Positions 8,894 to 19,829 of a stretch of 64,000 bases of DNA are shown here, one piece after another; the stretch's first letter is position 1; each line of letters begins with the position of its first letter. The notes beneath the pieces were generated by a model that did no database searches, was not told where the DNA came from, and was given only the letters and a program-made list of their open reading frames with translations. The stretch spans positions 16,008,392 through 16,072,391 of the forward strand of contig NC_067203.1 in assembly GCF_026262505.1 (NCBI RefSeq), in the 5' to 3' direction. A program made the translations under genes and the position numbers. The stretch comes from Trichomonas vaginalis G3 (taxonomy: Eukaryota > Parabasalia > Trichomonadida > Trichomonadidae).

Positions 8894-11800
8894 TTATGGT
8901 TCTTGTTCTTCAAATTCATCTGAGAATGGATCTGTTTCATTTCCTAATGGCGTTGATGAAAATAATGGATTATCATTTGTTGCAATTTCTTCAATAGTGA
9001 AATTGTTGTTGCGAGAGATATTTGTTTCAAACTCTTGAATATCCGAGCCTTCACTTCCAGAATTATTATTTTGTGTTGTTTGTTTTCTCTTAATGAGAAG
9101 AACTGAAGCAACAACTAATAGAGCAACAAGAATAAGAGCTGCAATAACAACGCCTGCAATCAATCCTGCATTCTTTTTACCACTCTTGCTTGATGTATTT
9201 GAATTAGCATTATTGTTGTTTTCAGTTGTATTTGTATTTTCTACTGTTTCATCTATCTTTTCAACAGTGAACTTAAGTGATGCTGTGGCAGATTCTGTGC
9301 CATCATTATCACTAGCAATAATTTCAATTGTGTGTTCTCCAACTTCTAAGTTAATTACAATACTGAATGTAAATTCTTGGACTGAACTATCTGATTGTAA
9401 TTTATATGCATTTGTTTCTTCTCCTTTATCGAATCTATATAGTATTCTGATTTTGTTTCCAAGATCTTTATCTTGTACTGTTCCTTTGACAACTAATTTC
9501 TGGTCAACTTTAACAACATCTTTTTCTAAACTTACTGACAAAATCTTTGGTGGATTTTCGATTTCAAAATTAATAGTTGTGAATCCTGTTGTTTGTCCAT
9601 TTCCATCTATTGCTTGTACATATAAAACATGTTTACCATATTTATATGCACTAGGAATTTCAAGATTTACACTGAAAATTCCTGAGTATTCTTGGATTGT
9701 TACTGGTGTTTCTTGTTCAAGAATTATACTATCAATTTGATAGTTCAAAACAACATTTGTATGTGCATTTACTGAACCACTCAATGTGATTTTATCTCCA
9801 TCGTCATATACTGTTTTAGATAATGGTTTGATTTCTAAGGATGGTTTGAATGAAATCAATAAGTTTCCATTGATCTTCTTTGAATCAAATACTGCATTTG
9901 ATGATTGTGGATTACTATTTGATGACATCCAAAATGTAACAGATTTAATTCCAATTATTTCATCCTTTGGAATTGTAATTCCGAATTGGAATTTCTGGTT
10001 ATATTCACCAGATGATTGGATCTTATGAGATGCAGATTTAACTTCTCTATCACCAAGTTTTAAGAAGACGTAAAGATATTTGTTCTTCTCGAAATCATCG
10101 AAACTACCTTCAATTTCAATCAACTCATTTGGTAATGCAAAATTCCTTGTAAAACTGCAATTATGCAAAACAGAAGGACTTGTTACATAAATATCTGTTT
10201 CTTGATAAGTAGATTCAAACTTATATTTGTTGATTATATAAACAGAAACATGTTTCTGTCCATAACCAATATCATCTGTTATTTGAACTGATTTTCTTCC
10301 GGATTTCGTGTTGATTTCTTCTGAAAGAATTTCTTTTTGTCCAATAATTATTTTCATCGTGACTTTTTCTTCTTCATAATGAGTATATCTGATATCTAAT
10401 GAAGAATTCATTGCAATGTAATAATCACTTGGTGTAAATGTTACATCTAATGAAGGAGTATACTTCAAAACAATCTTAGTTTCATAAACTTCTGAGTTAT
10501 CAATATCACTTTCATGTGTTGGATCAAAACTATCTGAAACCCAAACTTTGAAGTTTTGTTCGCCACTCAAATAAGTATCGAAATATTGATTGATTTCAAA
10601 CAATTGATTGTCTCCACCTGTTGAACTTTGTCCGTAACTTAAAAGATATGGATAATCATTTCCGATTTGTCCATGAATATATAATTCTTTGTTTTTGTCT
10701 GTATCATTAACATAAACATTGAATGTTAAATCACCATATGTATCATAATATTCTTTAATATTATCAACTCTTGCAATCACTGGCTTGTTCTTATAAACAA
10801 ATTGAAGTTTTTCTGTATTTGTTGATTCAACTCCTTTGGAATCAACAGCTTTAACTTTCAAGATTCTTGTTCCAAATTTGATGTCATTAGGAAGAACTAG
10901 ATTGTATTCATAATCAATCAATTCTTTTCCTTTAGTTAATATCTTGTAAGGCTTTTGTGGAACGTCATCAATTAACATAACAACATTTACTAATTGGTTA
11001 CCAGATATTTGTCCTTTCAAGAGTATTTTCTGTCCTTTAGAGTATAATTGGTTGATCTTGTTTACAGTAATTGTTGGTCTATAAGTTACTTCAAGTGGAT
11101 ATGATCTTGATTCAGAATATGAATTTCTATTTGTTTCTAATGTTTGTGATTCAAGATTGGAGAGTTTCAAGTCAATTGTCTGTAATTTACTTTCTGTATC
11201 TAAAGGAATAAAAATTCTTAATTGAATGTGTTGATTTGCTTCTCCATTTGAGACTTTTGATTGTTCTACTTTTTTAGTTACATCATTCAAAGTGTAATAG
11301 AAATAAATTGGTTTGTTTTGATCATAATCTGTGAAATTAACATCTGCATAAATATAATCACCTTGTAAAGCATAATCAGGTGTGAAATTGGAGAAAGTAA
11401 TAACTGGTTTATTGATAATTGTTATTTCTCTTTGTTCAGAAACTGACATTCCATATTCATCAGTTACAGTAATTTTAACATAATTTGTTAATCCATATTT
11501 GATTTCTCTATCAATATCAAAAGAGAAACCAACCTGTTTTTCTTTATTGTAACTATTATATTCACTATCAAAAACGGTTTTAGTTACTTGACTGTTTTTA
11601 AGCTCAACAACTACTCTTCCTTTAGAGTCATCATTAACAACAACATTTCCTTTGTATTTGTCATTGTATCCGAAGAAACTGTCATCATCGAAATTGAAAT
11701 CTACTTCAGGTTTCCTTGTGACTGTAACAGCAATGGTCTCTTCATTTGATTTGGATAATTTAACAGGTGGATTTACATAATCAGGGGTATATTGTACCCA

Positions 11801-12089
11801 GCATAAAACATCAGATTGTCCTGAAGGGGAACTCAAATCAACTGAAACTTTGAGATTATAAACTAACATGTAATAAGGTGAATAAACGTAATCTGCCCTG
11901 AGGATTTTGTCATTGTATTTAGCAAACAAATAAATGTATGTTTCACGTGGTTCATCGAAGAAAAACTCTTCGGAAGATTCTGATCTTTCAATTTTGAAAT
12001 CATAGTTAATTGTGAATGATGATCCTGGTTCAACAACTTTCCTATTAAGTGAAACTCTATTTAATATTGGTGCTTTCCTGCATGAAATA
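8894..12089 (-). CDS. Giant Ig-like-repeat surface receptor, C-terminal part (split by mariner copy 2)
   Basis: The frame is open from the mariner boundary, and the first Met is at 11929 (1011 residues from there). It encodes tandem Ig-like/cadherin-like beta domains of about 100 residues, each marked by NKPxI or NPPxI, YxxGDxI, DxDxNKxLY and SGGxxQxF. Then come a low-complexity Asn/Ser/Lys linker, one transmembrane helix (AGLIAGVVIAALILVALLVV) and a basic-then-acidic cytoplasmic tail with NDNPLF. The part before the mariner site continues the reading frame of the N-terminal part at 13394-17174. It is probably a cell-surface receptor or adhesin. As it stands this half has no signal peptide and is unlikely to be expressed properly. 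Confidence 0.8.
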
Positions 12090-13393
12090 TAGGGTGTCCA
12101 AAGGTGCGTTTAGCACAGCGCTCTATATGAGACTATTAAAGGAGATATATGCTGATTATAAATATATAATAAAAAATATGAATATATGTATATGATGAGT
12201 ATGTTGTATTTTGGCGCCATGCCGGGATATAAAATGAATTTTGAGACAAGCGGCGGTTTCGCAGGAAATTTTGGCGGGATTTTTTTCATTTTTTTAATGA
12301 ATCATAAAGAAAACATCCTCACTCTTGCAAAAAAATGCAAAGACTGTAAAAAAATCTACGAGACATTGGTAAAATGCGTCGGTATGGATGCTCCTAGCTA
12401 TTCCACTGTAACGTATCATGTTAGGATGTATCACTTCATGAACAAAAAGGCGCCCATCATAAAAATTGACAAAAAATCGCCGGATCAAAGAAAAATCAAA
12501 GCAATTCTTCAAGCGCTAGATGAAGACCCAAGAGCATCACTCAGAAGGATAGAGGAGATGACAAAGATACCACGTACAACAGTCAGTTATTATCTGCACA
12601 ATTATTTGAACTACAAACTAGCGTATACACGTTGGGTTCCGCACAACCTTAATTCAGTTCAAAAAAAATCTAGAGTCCAATCTTCGAAAGAGCTCCTCTC
12701 TATATTGGGTGCGTATCAATCCAAGAAGTTTCGCTTTTTAGTAACAGGGGACGAGTCTTGGTTTCAATATGCAACAGAAGCCAAAATCATGTGGATCCCG
12801 AAGGATGAAAATCCGCAAACATTCCCGAAGAAAAAAATTGACACACCAATGATGATGTTGTCGGTTTTTTGGGGCGTGAATGGCATCATCGCAATTGATA
12901 TTCTTCAAAAACCTAATACGATGAATGCTCAGTATCTAATTGACAATGTTCTTACTCAAATTATCAATTCTGATGAGTTTGAGAAATCCAAACAACAAAA
13001 ACAAAAGTTTGCAATTCATTTTGATAATTCAAGAGTTCACAAAAGTCATAAGGTAATGAATTACTTGGTGGAAAACAATGTCAAAGTTGTTCCAAACCCA
13101 ATTTATTCACCTGATATTGCACCCTCTGACTTTTATTTATTCGGCACGCTAAAAAAGAGAGCTGAAGGACGCGAATTCGCGAGTCCAGATGATCTTGAAA
13201 ATTTTGTAAGAGAGCAATTTGAGCAATTTTCTCATGATGATTTAAAGCGTGTCTTTCAAGCCTGGATCGATCGCTGCGAACGCGTGATTGAATCCAATGG
13301 TGATTATATTTAAATAAACTTTATATATATGTAACTTGTTTATTTCTATTCGCAGTATTCAGGTTTGTGCTAAACACACCTTTGGACACCCTA
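12090..13393 (+). mobile_element. mariner transposon (Tvmar1 type), copy 2, inside the receptor gene
   Basis: The element is 1304 bp with TAGGGTGTCC ends and TA target duplications at 12088-12089 and 13394-13395. It is inserted, opposite in orientation, into the giant receptor gene. Removing 1304 bp and one TA leaves the host frame open across the junction (Lys-Asp-Ile-Ser-Cys-Arg-Lys). The flanking gene halves total 6975 bases, exactly divisible by three. Confidence 0.93.
12186..13313 (+). CDS. mariner transposase (copy 2)
   Basis: The protein has 375 residues and is full length, with the same HTH and D34D core as copy 1 (TGDESWF, HFDNSRVH, APSDFYLF). Only two residue differences from copy 1 are visible. 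It looks competent. The gene runs against the direction of the host gene it interrupts. Confidence 0.95.
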   Translation: MYMMSMLYFGAMPGYKMNFETSGGFAGNFGGIFFIFLMNHKENILTLAKKCKDCKKIYETLVKCVGMDAPSYSTVTYHVRMYHFMNKKAPIIKIDKKSPDQRKIKAILQALDEDPRASLRRIEEMTKIPRTTVSYYLHNYLNYKLAYTRWVPHNLNSVQKKSRVQSSKELLSILGAYQSKKFRFLVTGDESWFQYATEAKIMWIPKDENPQTFPKKKIDTPMMMLSVFWGVNGIIAIDILQKPNTMNAQYLIDNVLTQIINSDEFEKSKQQKQKFAIHFDNSRVHKSHKVMNYLVENNVKVVPNPIYSPDIAPSDFYLFGTLKKRAEGREFASPDDLENFVREQFEQFSHDDLKRVFQAWIDRCERVIESNGDYI

Positions 13394-16300
13394 TATCTTT
13401 AGTAAATCTCATTGAATTCGATAATTTAGGACCTTCAGCTTGTACAGCGATTTGGTAATCCTTTATTTCATTTATACATTTATAATGATGTGTGTAAACA
13501 TCTGATTTTGTGTAAGTTATTGTTGCAATTTCTGTTGCTTCAATATTTCCCCACATTCCTGAAACAACTTCGTAAATCTTTATTTGACCTTGTAAATCAG
13601 CAGTTACATTTATGATAATATCGAATTCTTCACCTGGTGAATAGAATTGATCGGCAGGGAATTCAACAAATATATCAGGATTATTTACCATATCAATATA
13701 CAATCGATAAGGATCTGATGTTGCATGCGAATCTAAATTGTAAATTGTCTTTTCATTATCACTTGCAATGATATCAATAGAAGTGTTTCCTGACTTCAAA
13801 TAAACCATGTCTTCTAAATACATTCTGAAGTATTGAGATGAGCCGCCTTGTGATGTTAGATTTCCGATAACTTTTGGTTGTTGATTTCCGATTTTTTGAT
13901 AAATGTAAATTGTCTTGTTGAAATCGTAATCAATCAAATAACCATAGACGTATATCTTATCATCATTGTCAGCTCTTGATTTGGATAACTTCAGATTAGA
14001 AAGTTTTGGTTTGTTCTTGAATAACAACTCGCATCTAATTTCATCATTAGATTTATAGCCAAATTCATCGATTGGATAATAAGAAATATTGAATTTTCCA
14101 CGAGTTAAATTATTTGGTAAATTAACTGGAGCACTGAAATTCGAAATTCCATTTGTTGTATTATATAAATAATCTTGTCCTAGATCATCATCATTCAAGA
14201 AGAATTTGATTCTTCCGTTTGTATCATCAATAATCTTCATTTCTAAGTTAACGGTTTCATTGATTCCAAATGATTTCATCAATGGACAATCAGAAGAAAT
14301 CTCAGGAATTCTTGTAATATTGATTTTTTCTGTATATCCTTCCGATATAGCATTCTTAGAATCTCTATTTGTTTCATCATAAAGATAGAAGATTAATGAA
14401 AGATCTTTTCCTGAAGTTTGAGTTATTTCAACATTCTGTTCTAATGTGAAATCTCCTATTTTAACAAAAGAATCAATAAGTTTTGTGAATTCTCCATTTT
14501 CACCAACTTTCCAATAGAAAGCTAAACCTCTATTTTCATCAGCATTATAACATTGTGCTGCTACTTTTGCAGTTAGTGGTGAACCACTGTAAATGAACTT
14601 TTTAGGTTCAATAATCAGATTTTTAATCAAAGGTTTATTGATTATATAAAACTCTTTTTGTGCTGGTTGTGATTCTTGATTGAAATCATCAATTAATTTA
14701 ATCATCATCTGATGACTTCCAAATTTAAATGTATCTGGAATTGGTAACAAAATTTCTTGATTAATCGTTTTATTCGTGTATCTCTTTAATACATCATTAT
14801 CATTTAGATATTGTTCTATATTATCAATGTAATAATGTATTGCTCCTGAGTTTTCATCAATTGCTGTTAATTCAATTCTGATATTCTCTTGAGATCCGAA
14901 TTTCATTATTTCTGGCCAATTGATTTGTATTTGAGGAACTTTTGTGCTGATAATTGATTTAGTTATTGGATTTGATTCACTGTTTGTTGATATAGCCATA
15001 GATGAATCATATCTTGTTGACAAGAAGAATTTTATGTTATAATTTCCTGATTGAAGATTTATATTGCAATCAAATGATTGTCTATCACCACCATTTGATG
15101 TTGTTTCGTATAACTGTTCAGTAATTTCATCATTTATTTGTGCATAAAAGTATAATTTCTTTGTATTATCATGATCATCGAAATGAACAGTCATTTTTGT
15201 GTCAGTATTTGGTTCAATTCTGTCTGGAATTTCGATTGATTTGAGATTAGAAGGAGTTAAAACAGTGAATGGGAAATTAATAGAATTTGATTGCACTCCG
15301 AATTCATCTTGAGCATAAATAGTTAATAAATGATTTGTCTTTGAATAAACAATATTTCTTTGTTGAAAATTGATATTCAAATGATAAATGAAATTATTAT
15401 TTGATGTTGAGTAACTTTCACTGAAAGTTTGGTTATCTATTGAGAAATAGATTGTTCCATTAGATTCATCATTGAGATTCAAGTCAAATATTATTGTTTC
15501 ATTATACATGAACACCTTTCCTGGTGTTATTTGTGTATAAGTCAAATTTGGTTTATCAGTAATTCTCAATTGGAAAGTTTGAGTAAAGAAAGGAACATTA
15601 TCATCATAAGTAGCATAAATATCAAAATTAAGCAGTCCCAATGTTGATGGTGCTTTGCATGTTACAGAAAAGTCGTCCATTTTTCCTGTTGGCGTATATT
15701 TTGTCGTATTCAAGTCAGCAACTGAATCTGACAATTTGACATGAAAAGTAATTGTTTGGTGTTCATCGGTTTCTTGGACTTGCCCTTTTGCTGTGATTAT
15801 TTCACCTGGATAATAAACTGTTTTATCGAATGATGCCGATGCTATATATGTTTGATAATCCATCTTGAAATCTGTTGTTTTTTCATCGGATTTCAATCCA
15901 TAATCATTCAAACAAATTATTTTTAATGTATATCTTCCTGATCTTAAGTTTTTAAGTGAATAGTGGAATGTTTTTGTCTCAGAAGTTTTTGTTGTATCTA
16001 ACTCTACAGTTTCTTCTGTTTGTTTGATCTGATATGTGCCACTAAACAATGAAAATCTGACAGTTATTCTTGAATCACCGCCAATTGCCAAGGTTAATGG
16101 GATTGTTTCAGTATCTTTGTATGTTGTAGATATATCTGCACCTGACTCTAAACTCAATGTCGGTGGTGTTGATACAGTGAATGTAATTCTCTCAATATTT
16201 GAATCTTGGCCATTTGCATTAACTAATTTAATGTCATATTGGTATCTTCCTGTATTGGAAGTATCGAATTGCTTGTATCCCCATCTATCATTGGATTTTC

Positions 16301-17174
16301 CTGCTGAGAAATCCATGTTTTGATTAAGAATCCATTGATCAGATCCAACTAATTTTGACATTGGTTTGTATCTTATTCCTGGTGTCAGTCCTTTAAGATA
16401 TGTCATGCATTCGGCAGCTGTTCCTGTTTTAACAGCGTATAAATTGGATTCTGGGATAATTTGGAATTCGGATTTCATAAGAAAAGTAATGTGAGTTCCA
16501 AGAATAACTTGTTGTTCTGGTTGTAATGTAATGTCCTTCCATGAATAAGAAGTTTGAGCTCCATCAGGGTTGGAAAAATCTGTCATATCACTGTCACTAT
16601 TGAATTTCATGAAATATTTATCATCTCCTAGCTGAATATGTCCATACCAACTGTACGATGGTGGTGTATAGTCTCTTGTTACTGTATATCTCTCGTTCAA
16701 TTGAGAATTATGATCAAATGAGAGTTTTCTCCAGGTTGGAGATTGTGATGTATAAAAGTAGAAACTTCTTCCGTTATTTATGAATTTCTTTGCGGAATTA
16801 ACTGTATTAAGGAAATTTATATGTGTAAATGCACCAAGACTGAATGTTCTTGGTTCTGTTCCGGTATTACGAACAATAAAATTGACAAAAATGTCATTCT
16901 CTGTTAACTTATCGAGATCTGGAATAACAATTAAATCTTTATAGGTCCCTGTGTTCATTTTTGATGGATAAAAATTTTGTCCATCGACAATTAACTTTAC
17001 TTCAGTACCATTATTATTCTTGGAGAAAGGAATTTCTTGCCCGTTATATGTATATTGAAGATCAAAAAAGCCAACAGGCCATTCATTCGAAGATTTGAAT
17101 GATTCTTCAGGTCGAAACTGAATATGTGATTCTGAAAAGATTCGATGAATTAAGAATGAAAAAAAGAAAAGCAT
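13359..17174 (-). CDS. Giant Ig-like-repeat surface receptor, N-terminal part (split by mariner copy 2)
   Basis: The ATG at 17174 lies 19 nt downstream of a TCATTTTT initiator. A hydrophobic signal peptide (MLFFFSFLIHRIF) leads into a distinct ~300-residue N-terminal domain, then at least seven Ig-like repeats with the same NKPxI/YxxGDxI/DxDxNKxLYxY pattern as the downstream half. The ORF as it stands (1271 codons) reads into the mariner inverted repeat at 13393 and ends after about ten foreign residues (IGCPKVCLAQT). With the 3' half, the undisturbed gene would have encoded about 2324 residues: secreted ectodomain, one membrane span and a short tail. The truncated product, if made, would be secreted without an anchor. 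Confidence 0.85.
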   Translation of the reverse strand: MLFFFSFLIHRIFSESHIQFRPEESFKSSNEWPVGFFDLQYTYNGQEIPFSKNNNGTEVKLIVDGQNFYPSKMNTGTYKDLIVIPDLDKLTENDIFVNFIVRNTGTEPRTFSLGAFTHINFLNTVNSAKKFINNGRSFYFYTSQSPTWRKLSFDHNSQLNERYTVTRDYTPPSYSWYGHIQLGDDKYFMKFNSDSDMTDFSNPDGAQTSYSWKDITLQPEQQVILGTHITFLMKSEFQIIPESNLYAVKTGTAAECMTYLKGLTPGIRYKPMSKLVGSDQWILNQNMDFSAGKSNDRWGYKQFDTSNTGRYQYDIKLVNANGQDSNIERITFTVSTPPTLSLESGADISTTYKDTETIPLTLAIGGDSRITVRFSLFSGTYQIKQTEETVELDTTKTSETKTFHYSLKNLRSGRYTLKIICLNDYGLKSDEKTTDFKMDYQTYIASASFDKTVYYPGEIITAKGQVQETDEHQTITFHVKLSDSVADLNTTKYTPTGKMDDFSVTCKAPSTLGLLNFDIYATYDDNVPFFTQTFQLRITDKPNLTYTQITPGKVFMYNETIIFDLNLNDESNGTIYFSIDNQTFSESYSTSNNNFIYHLNINFQQRNIVYSKTNHLLTIYAQDEFGVQSNSINFPFTVLTPSNLKSIEIPDRIEPNTDTKMTVHFDDHDNTKKLYFYAQINDEITEQLYETTSNGGDRQSFDCNINLQSGNYNIKFFLSTRYDSSMAISTNSESNPITKSIISTKVPQIQINWPEIMKFGSQENIRIELTAIDENSGAIHYYIDNIEQYLNDNDVLKRYTNKTINQEILLPIPDTFKFGSHQMMIKLIDDFNQESQPAQKEFYIINKPLIKNLIIEPKKFIYSGSPLTAKVAAQCYNADENRGLAFYWKVGENGEFTKLIDSFVKIGDFTLEQNVEITQTSGKDLSLIFYLYDETNRDSKNAISEGYTEKINITRIPEISSDCPLMKSFGINETVNLEMKIIDDTNGRIKFFLNDDDLGQDYLYNTTNGISNFSAPVNLPNNLTRGKFNISYYPIDEFGYKSNDEIRCELLFKNKPKLSNLKLSKSRADNDDKIYVYGYLIDYDFNKTIYIYQKIGNQQPKVIGNLTSQGGSSQYFRMYLEDMVYLKSGNTSIDIIASDNEKTIYNLDSHATSDPYRLYIDMVNNPDIFVEFPADQFYSPGEEFDIIINVTADLQGQIKIYEVVSGMWGNIEATEIATITYTKSDVYTHHYKCINEIKDYQIAVQAEGPKLSNSMRFTKDIGCPKVCLAQT

Positions 17175-17191
17175 TTAGGATTAAAAATAAA

Positions 17192-17197
17192 AATGAT
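17192..17197 (-). promoter_or_regulatory. Initiator (Inr) of the giant receptor gene
   Basis: The minus strand reads TCATTTTT with the A (+1) at 17194, about 19 nt before the ATG. It fits the trichomonad initiator consensus TCA(+1)YWW. Confidence 0.55.
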
Positions 17198-17202
17198 CTC
17201 TC

Positions 17203-17919
17203 AAATATTGAGAGCTTTTGGCAGAACAAAACATGATTCTATCTTATATAATATATTATTTTAAAAATCCTTATGTTTTCATTTTTTGTGATCTTTTCAA
17301 TAGTTTATGGGTTAATATCAGAAAGATGCGCTATTATCATATAAAAAAGAGAAATAAAATAAGAAGTTGATATCAAATTTTGATCTCTTTTGAAAGATTT
17401 CAATTGATTTGAAACAATTCAATTTTTGAGATAATTCAATTGATATTAAAGTTCGAGTTTTATGTTCCTATTAATTTTCTTTAACTCCAAAATAAAATAA
17501 TCTTTACATTGAATGAGATAATTCTATTCAAATTATTGTGAAAACACTAATCTACCGTGGGTGATTCCATGGTTTACTTGTTACGTTTGAATATCGTAAA
17601 AACATGATTTTAGATATCTATGCCAGATTCAAAACTAGGATTATTGCAATTCTGGTAAGGTAAAATTAATATCATATAGTAATGCTACTTGATATTTCTT
17701 ACCGAACTCGATTTGCTTTGTTTTTATTTTTAATAAAATCGAATTATAATTCTATTACAATTTTGGATAAGCCGAATATGCAACCATGCACTGTAAAGCC
17801 CAATTTACGTTTTTGGAGTATATTTACAACAAGGTGTGATATAAAATACACTTTTGGCAGTTTACAAAAAAACTGTGGCAAAAAAGGCACAAAAATTCAG
17901 GTCCATCGTTTATTTAGAA
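17203..17919. other. AT-rich intergenic spacer
   Basis: No convincing gene. An open frame at 17682-17930 has no family resemblance and overlaps the next gene, so it is left out. Confidence 0.5.
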
Positions 17920-18417
17920 ATGTTCAATGAATATGATATACAAATTAAGCTCTTAAGAGATTTTGTCAATAATCCAAACAGCTCCAAGAAGAAAGTAGGC
18001 AAATCCACGGCAAAACTTCTGGAATTGTATTGTGATGTAGCTGGAACTAGCCCATCAAAAAAAATAAAGCATATATTAGCTCATTACAGAGTTAGGAAAA
18101 CCCGCGAAGGTGAAATCAAACGACGAGAAATATATCTCGGAGATTTTGATTACAAAACATCGCCTGGATACAAACTTATTGAAAGGTTATTCATTCCTGG
18201 TGTATTAGATAAGCGACCGAATGCAAATATGCTAAAATCTCTTATTTTACTCATATTAAATGAGGAACGAAAACATGGAAATGAAATAAAGCTGCAACGT
18301 GAAGCATTAAGATCAAAAGCAGGTCTATACAAATTTATTACCGATCACTACACTCTCGTCGAAGAATATTTAAATTGCGGAACCAAAATTACTGTAGATC
18401 AAAAGTTAGTCAATTGA
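17920..18417 (+). CDS. Hypothetical basic protein
   Basis: The protein has 165 residues from the ATG at 17920; the frame is open further up to 17854, but only with a TTG. It is Lys-rich and predicted mostly helical (EYDIQIKLLRDFV, KLLELYCDVAG, LIERLFIPGVLDKRPN), with no signal peptide or membrane span. I do not recognise the family. Codon use looks like real coding DNA. It could be a fragment of a larger repeated gene, since no initiator is evident close upstream. Confidence 0.45.
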   Translation: MFNEYDIQIKLLRDFVNNPNSSKKKVGKSTAKLLELYCDVAGTSPSKKIKHILAHYRVRKTREGEIKRREIYLGDFDYKTSPGYKLIERLFIPGVLDKRPNANMLKSLILLILNEERKHGNEIKLQREALRSKAGLYKFITDHYTLVEEYLNCGTKITVDQKLVN

Positions 18418-19225
18418 ATGTTTATCAGCTAGTAGATTATTTGTATTAATAGGTAGGTAATTCATAAAATTCAATACATTATGTAGAATATGTTATTGAA
18501 TCAATGATCTCGCAATTTTCAACAATTATTTAAGTGAGTATCTTACTAGTTCAATGTGTGCAAACCTTAAATTGGATTTACACTTATACAAAGAAGAAAT
18601 ATACCTTATTTTTTGGATTTTTCTTCAGAATATAAGTTATATTCATCATACTTGTCTTTGAAAACTCATAAACCATTAGATTAGTCTTATTCTCCTTAAT
18701 TTTGTTGAAAATTTTATAAAAATCAGATTTAATTTTAATCCTAGATTTTTAATGCCACCTTGTTGACTGATATCCATTTTGGGTTATTAATTCTAAAGGA
18801 ACATGAAAATATATTTGATACCAATAAAAAACCCTCAAAATTTGTTAGTATACGCAAATAAATCAATCTACTGCTAAATTTCTGTTTAAGATATAGCTAT
18901 TTGAAATGGCATTATTTACTAATATCTCTTGTTCAACAAATATCAAAATTATTAAGGTATTTTATATGCAAAATGTCAAAAATCATCATGAAAACATATA
19001 GAAAGAGAAGTATGGATATGTGTAAGAGGAAAAGGCTAAGATATTTAAATATCATAAGATTTTGAAGTTAAACATGTTAATTAAAGAGATTTTCATTTAT
19101 AGAAGGAGTAGTCGGTATTGTTAAATGCTGTAACAATTTTTTTCGAATTTTGATTTCTCAGATTTTAGAAATTTTGTAGTAAAAACGAGAGGACAGTAAA
19201 TTTATATGATATTTAAATTTTTATC
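18418..19225. other. AT-rich intergenic spacer
   Basis: This is low-complexity AT-rich DNA between convergent genes. I see no gene, RNA or repeat family in it. Confidence 0.5.
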
Positions 19226-19786
19226 TTAAGCGTGGTACCACCTCGATTTCCTGCGGCCACGAGCCATTTCGAACTTACGGCCGTGAGAAGCAACCTTTGG
19301 ACGTGTCTTGGAGTTGTCATCACCTGGGGCAGCGCCGAAGTGCTTGTTAACAAGGCGGCGTGTGCGATCACCTTCAAGAAGGAGGCACTTGTCACCTGTT
19401 GGGCGGAGCTGAGCAAGCTGATCGAATGTGATGCATTCACCACCAGCAGCAAGGATGCGGGCGCGAGCTGTTTCTGTGAACTTAAGAGCGCAAACCTTCA
19501 TCTTTGGAACTTCAAGGAGGCGTTCATCGTTGGTGATCTTAGCAACAAGAACGGCGATTGTCTCAGCTTCCTTGCCGTTAAGAGCTGTAGCAAGGCGGCT
19601 AAGAGAGTATGGGCGCCTGTTTGTGCGGGAAATGCAAAGACGGTGAGCAATCTTAGCATTGAAGTCGTTGCCTGTACGACGAGCGAGGAATGCATAAAGG
19701 TTGTGGAGCATCTTCATTTGGGCATCAGCTGTCTTTGGCTCTTGCCTCTGTTTACGGGGAACTCTGTGATCAAGGTCAACACCCAT
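19226..19786 (-). CDS. RPL18: Ribosomal protein eL18 (60S L18)
   Basis: The protein has 186 residues, the usual eL18 length. It starts MGVDLDHR and carries the family landmarks FLARRTGNDFN, SRTNRRPYSLSRL, EVPKMKVCALKFTETARARI, AAGGECITFDQLA, HFGAAPG and a basic end GRKFEMARGRRKSR. eL18 sits on the solvent side of the large ribosomal subunit. GC content is clearly higher than the flanks, as expected for a highly expressed gene. A TCACATTT initiator lies about 39 nt upstream (+1 at 19825). Confidence 0.97.
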   Translation of the reverse strand: MGVDLDHRVPRKQRQEPKTADAQMKMLHNLYAFLARRTGNDFNAKIAHRLCISRTNRRPYSLSRLATALNGKEAETIAVLVAKITNDERLLEVPKMKVCALKFTETARARILAAGGECITFDQLAQLRPTGDKCLLLEGDRTRRLVNKHFGAAPGDDNSKTRPKVASHGRKFEMARGRRKSRWYHA

Positions 19787-19821
19787 TTCAAAAGGGAGAC
19801 CAAAACCGTTTCCTCAAAAAA

Positions 19822-19827
19822 ATGTGA
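19822..19827 (-). promoter_or_regulatory. Initiator (Inr) of the eL18 gene
   Basis: The minus strand reads TCACATTT with +1 A at 19825, giving a leader of about 39 nt. It matches the TCA(+1)YWW initiator. Confidence 0.6.
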
Positions 19828-19829
19828 CA

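Noticed and set aside
12088-13395. Extra frameshift at the mariner site in the receptor gene
   Set aside because: It appeared only when the element was taken to start at GGGTG. With ends TAGGG/CCCTA and a TA duplication the frame is continuous, and copy 1 supports these ends.
17682-17930. 82-codon ORF upstream of the hypothetical protein
   Set aside because: AT-driven, no family resemblance, overlaps the better frame starting at 17920.
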